From Tetragonia tetragonoides (lineage: Eukaryota > Streptophyta > Magnoliopsida > Caryophyllales > Aizoaceae), in assembly GCA_038025085.1 (NCBI GenBank), contig CM076139.1, forward strand, positions 24,567,807 through 24,631,806: a DNA stretch of 64,000 bases, written 5' to 3'. Numbering within the stretch: position 1 is the stretch's first letter; each line of letters starts with the position of its first letter. Of this stretch, positions 1-12,445 are shown piece after piece. The notes below the pieces were generated by a model. It did no database searches. It saw only the letters and a program-made list of their open reading frames with translations, and was not told the DNA's origin. Both the position numbers and the translations under genes were made by a program.

Positions 1-1267
1 GTTTTAAAGTTAGGATTTCGTTTTTGTATTTTCGTAATTATTATTTCGATTTTTGATTCAATATTTTCATTTTTGTGCACTCATTCGGAATCGGAATTCG
101 GATTTTCAAAAGTCTAGATTGGTTGAAATAAATCAAAGAATTTAATAATAATATCAGATTAATATTTCTCTACTTTTTAGATTTTCATATTTAATAAACT
201 CAGTTTCGGTAATTGTTAACGAGCAAGCGTAATTACCTTTGTACGTGGAGCTTACGTACTGTTTGGAAGCGTTTTAGTGGTAAGCACTCATGCCTACCTT
301 CTTCCAAAGTCCCATCAAAACTATTTTGATGTGTTATGTGCTAATTGGGAATTTGTTGTGAATTTAATATGCGAAGCATGATTAAATTATATCGTCATTA
401 TTATGAAGTTATTAGGCATGATTCATTGCTGTAAATATTGTTTAAGGGATGCGTGATTCCCAAGTTACTTATGGACACTTCACAGTGTGTCTGGGATGGA
501 TCATTTCACGCTTAATAAGTCCTCCAGACTCGTTTATTATACTAGAGGTAGTGTGCACACTAGAGTCATTAAGTCCATGGCATGAGTGTATCTTTTGATG
601 AACAGTATGGGTAATCGCTGTTCTATTCGCTCTCTTACATCTCTCTAATCAAGACGGATTGTCTATGTCGTATTCTGTATGATCACTATACAAGAATTGC
701 ATGTAAAAGAATGTCATTATGCGTATGCTTGATTACATGCTTATGTGCGTATGTAAATGAATTTCAATGATTCTTCTAAATCCTCAAGTAAGGTTTGCGA
801 AATATTTTTACTGGGTACGGATGACGTATATTCAGTTTATATGATTTTTGTTTCTCTTTTGTTTCTTTTCTTTTCTTCTGTATTTTGTTTCCGTCACGAG
901 AACCAAAGCGCAGGTTTAGTTGAGTGAGGACGTACAGCTGGGAAGATAGTAGAGTTGGTGTCGGTTTTCAGAACTCTTTCTGCTCAGTTTAAATCGTTGG
1001 GATTTTATTGGTTTTAGCCCTTGAAGACAAGTTGTAATAAATTGGTTTAATGGTTTTTAGCTCATTATATAGACAACTCTGATATTAATTGTTTAGTTTC
1101 CTTAGTAAGCTCCTTTGATGCCTAGACTTTCTTTCTGCTCAGAATTTACTCCTTAGTGATAAATGTTGTAGTAGCACCCTTGGGTTTGTGACGGTTCAGT
1201 GGTGTCGAGTCGTGCACAACGACATAGATAGTTCCCGGGAAATCGTTGTAAATTCGGGGGTGTTACA
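1..1267 (+). repeat. 5' LTR (3' part) of chromovirus element 1
   Basis: This is the downstream part of a long chromovirus LTR; its beginning lies outside the window. It matches the later parts of the LTRs at 27828, 34673 and 46686 and, in reverse, those at 4215-6794 and 13550-16123. It ends in ...gggggtgttaca just before a Met-type primer binding site, so it is the 5' LTR of a plus-strand element. Relative to the other copies, roughly 490 bp are missing near 441, where 'tattgttt' runs directly into 'aagggatgcgtg'. It carries the family's conserved palindrome tagtgtgcacacta at 549-562. No coding potential is seen. Confidence 0.9.
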
Positions 1268-1269
1268 AA

Positions 1270-1287
1270 TGGTATCAGAGCCCCAGG
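1270..1287 (+). promoter_or_regulatory. Primer binding site (initiator-Met tRNA) of element 1
   Basis: The sequence tggtatcagagccccagg begins two bases after the LTR end. Its first 12 bases are complementary to the 3' end of plant initiator methionine tRNA, the usual primer of Tekay/Del chromoviruses. It sets the plus orientation of element 1. Confidence 0.9.
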
Positions 1288-1461
1288 TTTTAAAAGGTTG
1301 CTTAGGATTAATTAATGAATTAATATAGATTAGTTTCATTTTTGGGGAAAATAAAATGTAATTTAAGCCGTTGAGCGTAGTAGTCCTAGAAGATTGGATT
1401 TATTTGAAATCACTTTGCTTGTGATTTATAAAGTTCTTATTGTTTAACTGTCTACCTGTAG

Positions 1462-2395
1462 ATGGTAAGGACAAGAATAACTACGAGGAAGTCGAACTGC
1501 ACACCAAAGGGCAGCGCCCTAGCTCATCGTGCAGAACCCGTGGAGTACGTAGATTCGTCGGATAGCGAGTCGACAGGAAACAATGCGAACATGCGCCATC
1601 ACGCCGCGCATTAAGACGTCGCACGCGACGGGGCCGCACGCGCTGTGCAAGCCATGCTTGCCACGCCCACACTTGCAGTACACGCCGCGTGTGTTGATGA
1701 TCATGATGAAGATGAGGATCCCTCTGAGTCCGAGACTGAGTATACCCCAGCTGACGAGCATAACGATATATGCCGGATTTGGAAGATATTGGTGTCGAAA
1801 GCGACAACCACCTTGCACCTGCCGATGCACCTGCTGATGCACCTACTCCTGCTGCAAATTGGTCTCCTCTTGTGGAGCCATTCTTCGCTACTGACGTTGA
1901 GCTCAAGGATATTCGAATCTACATACGATGTGCTTACACTACGATCCAGCGTTATTAGTACGAGAATCGCACGAGTCTACATGAAGGCTTATGGGTGGAA
2001 CTACTGCTAGCTGGTCTGCCTAACATCCATCCTTGGATGGGACTCAAGGAGAAGTACGACGACATGGTCTCCAAGAGTGGTCACCTACACGAGAAGATAT
2101 ATGGTGAAGGGACACGATGGTCTCTCTGATTTAGGGGTGTCGCAGCCGAGTTATGCCTGTCCGAGTTCGAGTGGAAGGTGAACCATGTGCTAGTGCCTGC
2201 TCCGAAGGGCATGTGTGAGTATTGCTGGACCAAAAAACACAAACACGCCGATGATTTTAGGAAGCGTTTCATGCCCCAGAAGTTTGGTGGATATGTTTAT
2301 CCGTGCACGCCATGAAAGGAGGTGAAGCCTAGGAGGAAGGACGATCATGACGAGTCCTGGAGTGCGAAGCAGAATCGTGCGAGTGTCAAGTAGAA
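1462..2395 (+). pseudogene. Degenerate extra ORF between LTR and gag, element 1
   Basis: This is the decayed counterpart of the open 292-codon ORF at 12446-13324 (minus) in the nested relative. The likely start is ATG 1462, reading MVRTR; this start is also visible upstream in the relative, where an early stop follows it. The frame is broken by a stop near 1612, a frameshift, and further stops near 1956, 2128 and 2314. The conserved core is clear in pieces: NWSP.VEPFFATD, then LHEGLWVELLLAGLPNIHPWMG, then VLVPAPKGMCEYCWTKK and RKRFMPQKFGGY. The CxxC pair in MCEYCW is kept. I do not recognise the family and assign no function. Its place before gag, in the gag orientation, makes it an extra retrotransposon ORF and not a host gene. 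Confidence 0.75.
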
Positions 2396-3092
2396 CTAGT
2401 TAATTTCTTCAGTAGTTTTACTTGAAAATTATTGAACTTTTAGTTATTGTGATGACCCTGCGTGGTCAAGATTGATGTTGGTGTAGTTTCATAGGCAACA
2501 AATATTATTATTGTTATTTACTTTGCAATTTGTCTCATTGTAAAACTATTTCATTTGATTATATGATGTCGTTGAGAATTTGTTTTAAATGATCGTTTTA
2601 TCACATAATTGCATGGTTGACTCATAGCTTCAAAATGTTATATCGTAATGCCTAGACATGATGGGAAATCCATGTCGAAATTATTGCAAAATTTTCATTG
2701 AGCATGATCATATTAAATGTGAGCCAAAGGCTGAGCATCTATTGTATGCAATCAAATGTTCATTGTTTATTGCCCTACTAAAATAGTATGGAGCCTCGAT
2801 GTGTGCACTGTGAATATTATTGCTTAGCAATCGTGTGAGACCAATGTGTCTAATTTGTTATTGCATATCAAATTATTATGCATGAGAACTGAGAACTATT
2901 CAAAGGAAGTATGTTGCTTAGACCTACAATGTAAGGTCGATCATTGGAACTTATATGCTATTTGCTAAATGTCAAGAGATAGGTTTCAATTACAACTTAT
3001 ATCTCTCAACTAGACCTCGATTTGGGTCAAATGTGCCAACTTTGCTGAAATGGTGATCAACCATTGCTCTTTTGTGTCTCAGATTTGTTATA
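2396..3092 (+). other. Untranslated leader between extra ORF and gag, element 1
   Basis: About 700 bp of AT-rich sequence without a credible ORF. It corresponds to 11791-12445 in the nested minus-strand element and is conserved along its length, so it is a regular part of the family's 5' leader and not a later insertion. No distinct motif was recognised. Confidence 0.6.
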
Positions 3093-4214
3093 ATGGCAAC
3101 CAATGACCGACTCGCGAGACTAGAAGTAGGTCTTACTAATGTGGTCGAGCATATAACGCGCCAGTTAGAGCGTCAAGAGCAAGATCACAATGCGCAGAAT
3201 CCTGAAACGTGCAACTTTAAGGATTTTGATGCACTCAAACCTCCGACGTTTGAGGGTGGCTCTGAGCCCACTAAGCTAGAGAATTGGATAATAGAGTTCG
3301 AGAAACTGTTCAGGGCGACGAGTCGGCCCAATAACATGAAGGTCAACACCGCTACCTATTACCTGAAGAGTGAAGCGAACAAGTCGTGGAGCGATGTGGG
3401 CACTGAACTGCTCGCTATTGAGAATTATGGATGGAGCGAATTCAAAGAGTCCATTCTTGAGAGGTTCTATCCAAGAGCTATTCGTCGCCAGTTTCAACGT
3501 GAATTCGAGAACATCTATTAAGGAAATCTATTTGTGGCTGAGTACGCAACAAAGTTCAACGAGCTTGCTGCTTTGCACCTAACTTGGTTACGAGTGTCAA
3601 GAGGTTCAAGGATGGTCTGAATTGGGATATTCAGCGTTTTGTTATAGGAAACTTGTTGACGTTCCAAGGATCTTACGAGAAGGCCTTGAACCAAGAGCGT
3701 ACTGTGGACCGTCGTGATTCATTGCTTGGGAAGCATAGACGTGACGAAGGGAGTTCTTCCCAGTCAAATGGCGCAGACAAGAGGCCAAGACCCAACAACA
3801 ATCACAACAACCAAGGTGGTAGTCAGAACCACAACGGGAACAGGAATCGTGACTCGAACACTCATAGAGCTACGATCTTAGCTAGGAGGAATACGCCTTG
3901 TAGTCGCTGCAACAGGACGCATCCTGGCAAGAATTATTGTGGCGACGTGCTTCAATGCTACGAGTGCAATAAGCTTGGTCATAAAGCTTCTGATTGGTGG
4001 AGTCGTGGAAGGAACGACAATGGTCAGAACCGCGATAACAACTACAATCGTGGTGGAAATGGGAATTATAATCGCAGAAATGGTGGTAACTACCGTGAAA
4101 ATTGGGGTTACAACAACAACAACCGCAACAATACTGCTGCTCTTGCTGCGAACAATCAAGTAGTACTTCCCACACCTGCCAACCCCGCGCAGAAGAAGAA
4201 GAACAACAACAACA
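3093..4214 (+). pseudogene. gag: Chromovirus gag (5' part), element 1
   Basis: Gag forms the nucleocapsid shell of the retrotransposon particle. The start is ATG 3093 (MATNDRLARLE), matching ATG 11790 in the relative. The retrotransposon gag domain follows (PTFEGGSEPTKLENWI..FEKLF, then KFNELA). A Gln codon has become TAA at 3519-3521, and a small deletion near 3570 shifts the frame into the segment that ends at the insertion. A cysteine pair (CSRC) and a zinc knuckle CYECNKLGHKASDW follow; the last Cys of the knuckle is Trp, so the CCHC motif is damaged. The tail is Asn/Arg/Gly-rich. The gene is cut at 4214 by the nested element and resumes at 16124. Confidence 0.9.
4210..4214. repeat. Target site duplication, left copy (caaca)
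   Basis: Five bases (caaca) immediately left of the nested minus-strand element, repeated at 16124-16128. The match proves an integrase-mediated insertion and fixes both element ends. Confidence 0.9.
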
Positions 4215-6794
4215 TGTAACACCCCCGAATTTACAATGATTTTCCGGGAACTATCGACGTCGCTATACACGACTCGACACCACTGAACCGTCACAAACCC
4301 AAGGGTTGTTACTGCAACATTTATCACTAAGGAGTAAATGCTAAGCAGAAAGAAAGACTAGGCATCAAAAACAGCTTACTAAAAAACTAAACAGTTAATA
4401 TCAGAGTTGTCTATATAGTGAGCTAAAAACCATTAAACCAAATTTAATACAACTTGCCTTCAAGGGCTAAACCAATAAAGATAATCCCACGATCTATCTC
4501 AACAGAAACAGTTCTAAAAATCGACGCCAACTCTAACCTTCCAAGCTGTACGTCCTCAATCAACTAAACCTGCACTTTGGTTTCCGTGACGGAAACAAAA
4601 TACAGAAGAAACGAAAAGAAACAAAAGAGAAACAAAAATCAGATAAACTGAATAAACGTCATCCGTACCCAGTAAAAACATTTCGCAAACCTTACCTGAG
4701 GTTTTAGAAGAATCATTGAAGTTCATTTGCATACGCACATAAGCATATAATCAAGCATACGCATAACGACATTCTTTTATAAGCAATTCTTGTATAGTGA
4801 TCATACAAAATACGACATAGACAATCCATCTTGATTAGAGAGATGTAAGAGACTGAATAGAACAACGATTACCCATACTGTTCATCGAAGATACAATCAC
4901 GCCATGGACTTAATGACTCTAGTGTGCACACTACCTCTAGTACAATTACACGAGCCTAGAGGACTTAATAAATGGGGAATGATCCGTCCCAGACACACTG
5001 CAAGGTGTCCATAAGTAACTTGGGAATCACTCATCCCTTGAACTACACCATTAGGTGCAATCTCGATTTCTCGACTACTCCTAGGGATCCATTAGGAGTC
5101 TTACTCTCATTAAATTCAATTCACATAATTTGCATTGGTTGTCATAAGTGGTACTACGAGACCACGACTTACTAATTCATTTCATGCTCTTGAAAATGAA
5201 TAGTAAATAGTGACGGTAATGATAATTCAATACGATGAGAATTAAACATGCTTTAAATCAATAACGATCATAGTTCAATGATGATGACAAGTAATATCTA
5301 GCCAAATTTCGGCAGCACTTCGGCAGGGTAATATGATATAAAAAATTCACCAATCATTCAAGACATTCAACGATAATAGATAGGTGCTCACTAGCACTCA
5401 ATAATACCCATACCAATTAGCATATAATTAATAGCATAATAATACTAACAATTCACCATTCAATAATTGTCCAATAATCATCATATGGACTAATTAATTT
5501 CCAAAATATGATAACATCAACATACTAATTATAATTTATATTTAAAGCAGTAATCACGCTTAAGAAATCTCATAATAACGACGATATAATTTAATCGTGC
5601 TTTGCATATTAAATTCACAACAAATTCCCAATTAGCACATAACACATCAAAATAGTTTTGATGGGATTTTGGAAGAAGGTAGGCATGAGCGCTTACCACT
5701 AATACACTACCAACAATAATTATGCTCCAACCAATCGACGATAATCACGCTTGCTCGTTAGGTCCTAATTAAAAACTATTACCGAATCAGTATTAATTAA
5801 ATACGAAAATACAAACGGTAAAGAAATCTCAGTCTCATAATTTTATTAAATTCTTTGATTTATTTCAACGAATCTAGGCTTTTGAAAATCTGAATTCCGA
5901 TTTCGAATGAGTGCATAAAAAATAAAAAACATTAAATCGAAAATACTGAAAATCGAATTAATAATTACGAAAAATATAAAAACGAAGCCCTAACTTTAAA
6001 ACTAGGTCTAGGTCACGGGTATCCATGCATGGGACCCATAACCCGACCCATCACCACCACCACCACCCACTGGCCACCATGTCCGGTGGTGGTGGTCGCC
6101 GGAGCTCCGACGAAGAGAGGAGAGAGAAATCGCAAAAGGGAGAGAAAGAAAACGCTAGGGAGAGAGAGAGAAGAAAAGAAAGAGAGAGAGAGAGAGCGGG
6201 GCTCGAACGACGACCATGGGTCACCACTGGTGACCACCCACGCACGACCTGGAGGCGCCGTGGTGGCTCACGGTGGTGCGATAGCCGGAAATAGGGGAGG
6301 GGGAAAAACAGAGCATGGGGGGAGAGAGAGAGAAAACGCGAGAGAGAGAAGGAGAGAGAGAGAGTACCAGCGGGAGGGGGATGCCGGCGGTTCTCTGGTG
6401 GCCGGGCGGCAGTTAGGAGAGAGAAAACTGAGGGTAAGGAGGGAGAGAGGGGTTTCGGTGAGAGAGAGCGTGAGGGTTTTCGGTTCAGTTTGCAAAACTG
6501 ATAAAGGGTCTCACCTTTTCCTTATATATGCCCTCAGTCAACCCAAGTCAAAGACTACTAGGTTTAGGAATTAATTGAATAATTTTCTGATTTAAATAGC
6601 TAATTAAAACTAATTAAAACTATATGAATAATTCTTATTCATATATATAAATCATTTTAATTAAAATCCTCAAAATTAATAAATGCAATTTATGAAAGTC
6701 CCATAATAATAATTAATATTATTCTGGCTTTAACTGAATAAATCGAATATTTGAATATAATAACGATTTGATCTCCGAAACTTGGGGTATCACA
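4215..6794 (-). repeat. 3' LTR of nested element 2
   Basis: The LTR reads tgtgatacccc...gggtgttaca on the minus strand, with TG...CA ends. It is about 2580 bp and pairs with 13550-16123. A degenerate TATA (ttatatatg) lies at 6522-6530, so U3 is only about 270 bp and R-U5 exceeds 2 kb. A GA/CT-rich tract lies near 6110-6480; the reading frames there are low-complexity artefacts. About 45 bp present at the U3 start of the other LTR are missing here near 6785. Confidence 0.93.
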
Positions 6795-6811
6795 TTCTAC
6801 CCTCCTTAAAA
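6795..6811 (-). promoter_or_regulatory. Polypurine tract adjoining the 3' LTR, element 2
   Basis: The minus strand reads ttttaaggagggtagaa immediately before the LTR start tgtgatacccc. It is the expected plus-strand DNA primer. It lies in a repeated block 'gacgaaact..cttttaagnagggtagaatgt', whose other copy is at 7039-7055. Confidence 0.85.
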
Positions 6812-7073
6812 GAAGTTTCGTCCCGAAACTTGAGACATGAAGTAATCACTTCCCAAAAACAAAACGAGTTTACCCATACGAAGGTATAAAAATAATTTCT
6901 AGGACACTAACATATGCAAGATGAGCAAGTACGATCATGATTCTAAGTTGATTAGCATGCACCATGCAATGCTTGAACATGCAATTCGTGCAAAGCGATA
7001 AACAAAACACGCAAAAGACGAAATTTTGAGGCGTGACATTCTACCCTCCTTAAAAGGAGTTTCGTCTTGAAAC
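6812..7073 (-). other. Spacer between duplicated polypurine tracts, element 2
   Basis: About 260 bp between the end of pol and the LTR. At 7039-7055 a second copy of ttttaaggagggtagaa is followed on the minus strand by tgtcacgcctc, which looks like an LTR start. The same arrangement occurs in every chromovirus copy of the window (27594/27811, 34427/34656, 46425/46669), so it is a family trait. No ORF is seen. Confidence 0.75.
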
Positions 7074-7361
7074 TCAAGTGTGACTAGTACCTTCTAGGAA
7101 GAGGTCTGGATATTTCTCGCGCATCATGGCTTTAGATTCCCATGTTGCTTCCTCTTGACCTTGTCGAGACCAAACGACTTTGATGATAGGAATAGTCTTT
7201 GTTCGAGTTGAGCGCTCTTTGCGATCCACCATCTTGATAGGACGCTCTTCATAAGTCAAACTTTCATCGAAATCGATCGTTTCAGGTTGAACGACATGAG
7301 TTGGATCATGTACGTATCGCTTCAACCTGGGAGACATGAAACACACTATGGACTTTTGCAA
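7074..7361 (-). pseudogene. pol: Integrase C-terminal chromodomain, element 2
   Basis: This 95-codon segment ends the polyprotein. It contains a chromodomain of the type found at the C-terminus of chromovirus integrases: aromatic and basic residues (RPIKMVDRK), then IKVVWSRQGQEEATWE and MREKYPDLF. In this family the domain is thought to guide integration to particular chromatin. It is frameshifted from the integrase body but intact within its own frame. It overlaps 7306-7361 of the preceding segment, where the shift falls. Confidence 0.88.
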
Positions 7362-8274
7362 GTTCCACAGATAAAGCTAGTCGATAAGCAACCTCACCAA
7401 TCCTTTCCAGGATCTCGTAAGAAGCAATGTAACGAGGACTCAACTTCCCTTTACGACCAAAACGCATGACACCTTTGGTAGGAGATACTCGCAAAAGTAC
7501 CTTACTTCCCACCCCAAACACTTCAGGTCTGCGACCTCTATCTGCGTACGATTTCTGGCGATCTTGAGCACTACGCATGTTTGCTTGAATAACTTTGACC
7601 ACATCGACGGGCTGCTGTATCATTTCTTGACCCAAAACTGCAGTTTCACTAATATCATTCCAACAAACTGGCGATCTACACTTCCTTCCATACAGTGCTT
7701 CATATGGCGCTCCATCAATGCTTGAGTGATAGCTATTGTCGTAAGAAAACTCGATCAACGGAATGTGTGTATCCCACGAGCCTTGATACTCGAGAGCACA
7801 AGCTCGTAGCGTATCCTCTAAAGTCTGAATTGTCCTTTCCTTCTGACCATCAGTCGCAGGATGCTGTACTGAACATCAATTTGCTTCCAAAATTTTCTTG
7901 CAATTCCGCCAAAAGTGTGATAGAAACCTCGAGTCCGTATCCGAAACGATATCTTCTGGAACACCATGAAGTCTCATGACTTCCTTGACGTAATCATCCG
8001 CTAGCTTCTCCATTTCCCAAGTGTCATTCATTGGGATAAATCTCGCAACTTTCGTCAAATGATCTACAACGACCCAAATGGCGTTGTTCTTCCTCTGTGT
8101 CAATGGTAAACCCATGACAAAGTCCATTGAAATTGAATTCCATTTCCATGTATGAACTTCAAGCGATTGAATCATTCCACCAGGTCTCTTGTGTTCGATG
8201 TTGACCTTCTGGCACATTAGACACTTAGACACGAACTCAGCGACATCTTGTTTCGTACATTTCCACCAGAACAT
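7306..8274 (-). pseudogene. pol: Chromovirus integrase core, element 2
   Basis: Integrase joins the cDNA ends to target DNA. The N-terminal zinc finger ends in CLMCQK. The catalytic triad can be followed: Asp in SISMDFVMGLP, Asp in DIVSDTDSRF, and Glu in [11 protein letters not shown], although a TGA near 7876 and small compensating indels separate the second from the third. The GPY/F-like region (GRKGKLSPRY..YEILERIGEVAYRL) follows, then HSVFHVSQ. Unlike all plus-strand copies here, the first catalytic Asp is kept. The frame is the same before and after the TGA and is lost at the chromodomain junction. Confidence 0.9.
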
Positions 8275-9479
8275 TTGGGAAGGTCTTTGTATAGCTTGTC
8301 TCCACCAAGATGTACAGAATAGGGCCTATTGTGAGCTTCACCCAGAATTTGACTCTTGATCTCCGGGTCATTAAGCACACAGACACGATCAAGAAATCTC
8401 AAGACACCGTCTTGACCAATAGAAAAGTCCTCGGATCTACCCTCGTCCTTGTGGCGTAGAATCCGCTGAAGATCCTCATCTGCACTCTGTTTATCCTTGA
8501 TCTCGTCGAGCAAGGTTGGTCGAACTGACATATGTGCTAAGGTACATTGAATGTCACCTTTCAGCACAATCTCCACGTCTAGACTCTGTAAGTCACGAAT
8601 GATCTCCTTCGGAAGTACTAATGCAGTGTTCAACGTATGACGAGTCTTTCTACTCAAAGCGTCAGCTACCACGTTAGCTTTCCCTTCGTGATACTGAATG
8701 TCGATGTCGTACTCTATTAACAACTCTATCCATCTTCTTTGTCGCATGTTCAACTCCTTTTGCGTGAATATGTACTTCAAACTCTTGTGGTCCATGAACA
8801 TCTTGACAGTAGAACTATAGAGATAATGTCTCCAAATCTTCAAGGCAAACACGACAGCAGCGAGCTCTAAGTCGTGAGTAGGGTAGTTATCCTCGTGCTT
8901 CTTCAGTTGTCTCGAGGCATAAGCCACTACCTTACCATGTTGCATCAAAACACAACCTAAGCCATGCTTAGACGCGTCACTATAGACTTTGTACCCTTCA
9001 GTTCCCGATGGCAAAGACAAAATCGGCGCGCTCGTAAGACGTTTCTTCAACTCTTGAAAAGCAGCTTCGCACTTTTCAGACCACACGAACTTCATCGTCT
9101 TCTTCATCAAGTTTGTCATAGGCTGCGCTATCTTCGAAAATCCTTCCACAAACCTACGATAGTATCCAGCTAACCCAAGAAAACTCCTAACCTCAGTCAC
9201 GCTCTTCGGTGCGGACCAGTCCATAACAACTCTAATATTTTCTGGGTCAACAGCAACTCCACTCGTAGACACCACGTGTCCTAAGAAAGAAACAGTTTCT
9301 AACCAAAACTCGCATTTCGACAACTTGGCGTACAACTGATGTCGTCTCAAAATCTCCAAAACTGTTCGCAAATGTTGCTCGTGCTCAGCAGCGTTCTTCA
9401 AGTAGACCAAAATATCGTCAATAAAGACAACTACGAACTGATCGAGATAAGGCTGGAACATACGGTTCATCAAATCCAT
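8217..9479 (-). pseudogene. pol: Reverse transcriptase C-terminal part and RNase H, element 2
   Basis: An open 420-codon frame, the longest unbroken pol stretch in the window. It begins in the RT palm with the catalytic FIDD ([11 protein letters not shown]), continues through the thumb ([21 protein letters not shown]), and enters RNase H ([43 protein letters not shown]). A linker then leads to the integrase zinc finger ([20 protein letters not shown]), where a short deletion shifts the frame. The two internal positions that are stops in the plus-strand copies are Trp and Tyr here. Confidence 0.92.
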
Positions 9480-9991
9480 AAACTTCGCAGAGCGTTCGTC
9501 AACCCAAAGGGCATAACCGTGAACTCATAGTGTCCATACCTCGTCCTAAACGCGGTCTTTGCAATGTTAGGATCGGAAATCCTGAGTTGATGGTATCCTG
9601 AACGTAAATCGATCTTTGAGAAGACAGTCGTTCCACGCAGTTGGTCGAATAGGTCGTCAATCCTCGGCAGTGGATAACGATTCTTGGTCGTGATCTTGTT
9701 CAACTCTCGGTAGTTTATACACAATCTCATACTACCGTCCTTCTTATGCACGGACAGAACAGGAGCACCCCAACGCTATACACTAGGACGTATGTATCCC
9801 TTCTCCAGTAGTTTCTCGAGTTGCGTTTTTAGTTCTTTCATCTCTGCAGGAGCCATACGATACGGAGCTTTCGAGATTAGAGCAGAACCTGGAGCTAAGT
9901 CGATCATAAAGTCAACAATGCGTTGCGGAGGCATTCCGGGAATCTCGTGTGGAAAGACGTCGGCGTATTCCGAAATAATTGGTATAGGTTG
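9470..9991 (-). pseudogene. pol: Reverse transcriptase N-terminal part, element 2
   Basis: It encodes the RT fingers and start of the palm: APYRMAP, MKELKTQLE, then [47 protein letters not shown] (first catalytic Asp) and [17 protein letters not shown] lies near 9780 and another at the protease/RT boundary at 9992. A small deletion after TNA shifts into the frame of the next segment. Confidence 0.9.
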
Positions 9992-10540
9992 CTAAACTTC
10001 GGCTTCTCGACTTGTATCCACCACATGACATAGGTAAGTCTCTTCACCTTTAGTCATGCACTCCTTTGCTTTCATGGTCGCCAGTACCTTCAACTTTGGC
10101 TTGACCACGACTCCTTTGTAGGTAATCCTTCTACTCTTTGGTTCACGCAACGACACACGTTGCTCAAAGCACTCTATCTTAGCCCTGAATTTGGCTAACC
10201 AATCCATTCCCAAAATGACATCGAAATCCTTTAAATCCATCTGAATTAAATCCGCAGGCAAATCGGAACCAGCTATCCTAATCGGACACTTTTCATACAA
10301 CGCTTTACAATTAACAATCGACCCATCTGACATCTTAATATTTGCACTATACAAAGAACTAGGTTCTAAACCTATCTTAGATGCAAAGCTCTTAGAAAGA
10401 ACAGAACAGAATGTGTTGCACCACTATCAAACAAAACCAAAGCAGGTTGAGAGTTAACGAGAAAAGTACCAGCGATCACATTCGGGTTCGTCTCAGCTTC
10501 ATTGCGGTTCAGCACATAAACCCTACCATTCACCCCTCTA
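9992..10540 (-). pseudogene. pol: Aspartic protease, element 2
   Basis: The retropepsin-like protease processes the polyprotein. The active site ALVLFDSGATHS is intact near 10430. The second conserved block ILGMDWLAKF is near 10200, followed by a Lys/Arg-rich stretch (RRITYKGVVVK). A one-step frameshift lies near 10395, just after the active site. The frame ends in TAG at 9992 and resumes in RT in the same frame. Confidence 0.88.
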
Positions 10541-11790
<1,250 letters not shown>

Positions 11791-12445
11791 TATAACAAAT
11801 TTGAGACATAAAAGAGCAATGGTTGATCACCATTTCAGCAAAATTGGTACGTTTGACCCAATTCGGGGTCTAATTGAGAGATATAGGTTATAATTGAAAC
11901 CTTTCTCTTGACATTTAGCAAATAGCATATAAGTTTCAATGATCGACCTTACATTGTAGGTCTAAGCAACATACTTGCTTTGAATGTTCTCACTTCTCAT
12001 GCATAATCGTTCGATATGCAATAACAAGGTAGACACATTGGTCTCACACGATTGATAAGCAATAATAGTAAGGCAATAAACAATGACATTTGATTGCATA
12101 CAATACATGCTTAGCCTTTGGCTCACATTTAAGATGATCATGATTAATAAAAATCTTGCCATAATTCCGACATGGATTTCCCATCATGTCTAGGCAATAC
12201 GAGATAGCATTATGAAGCTATTTGTCAACCATGCAATTATGCAATTAAAACGATCATATAAAAAAAATTCTCAACGATATCATATAATCAAATGAAGTAG
12301 TCTTGCAATGAGACAAATTGCAAGTAAATAACAATAATAATATTTTTTGGCTATGCAACTACACCAACATCAAAATTGACCATGCATGGCCATCACAATA
12401 ATCTAAAAGTTCAATAAAACCCAAATAAACTACTAAAGAAATCAT
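11791..12445 (-). other. Untranslated leader between extra ORF and gag, element 2
   Basis: A 655-bp AT-rich spacer matching 2396-3092 of element 1. No ORF or recognised motif. How gag is translated downstream of a 292-codon ORF (splicing, internal entry or reinitiation) cannot be read from the sequence. Confidence 0.6.

Noticed and set aside
3878..4327. Minus-strand 149-codon frame overlapping gag
   Set aside because: It is the opposite strand of the Asn-rich gag tail and crosses the LTR junction, so it cannot be one old gene.
6025..6574. His-, Arg/Glu- and Leu/Ser-rich frames on both strands, also at 15296-15825, 28540-29063, 35425-35822 and 47432-47829
   Set aside because: They are readings of GA/CT-rich low-complexity parts of chromovirus LTRs, differ between copies in frame and start, and have no domain.
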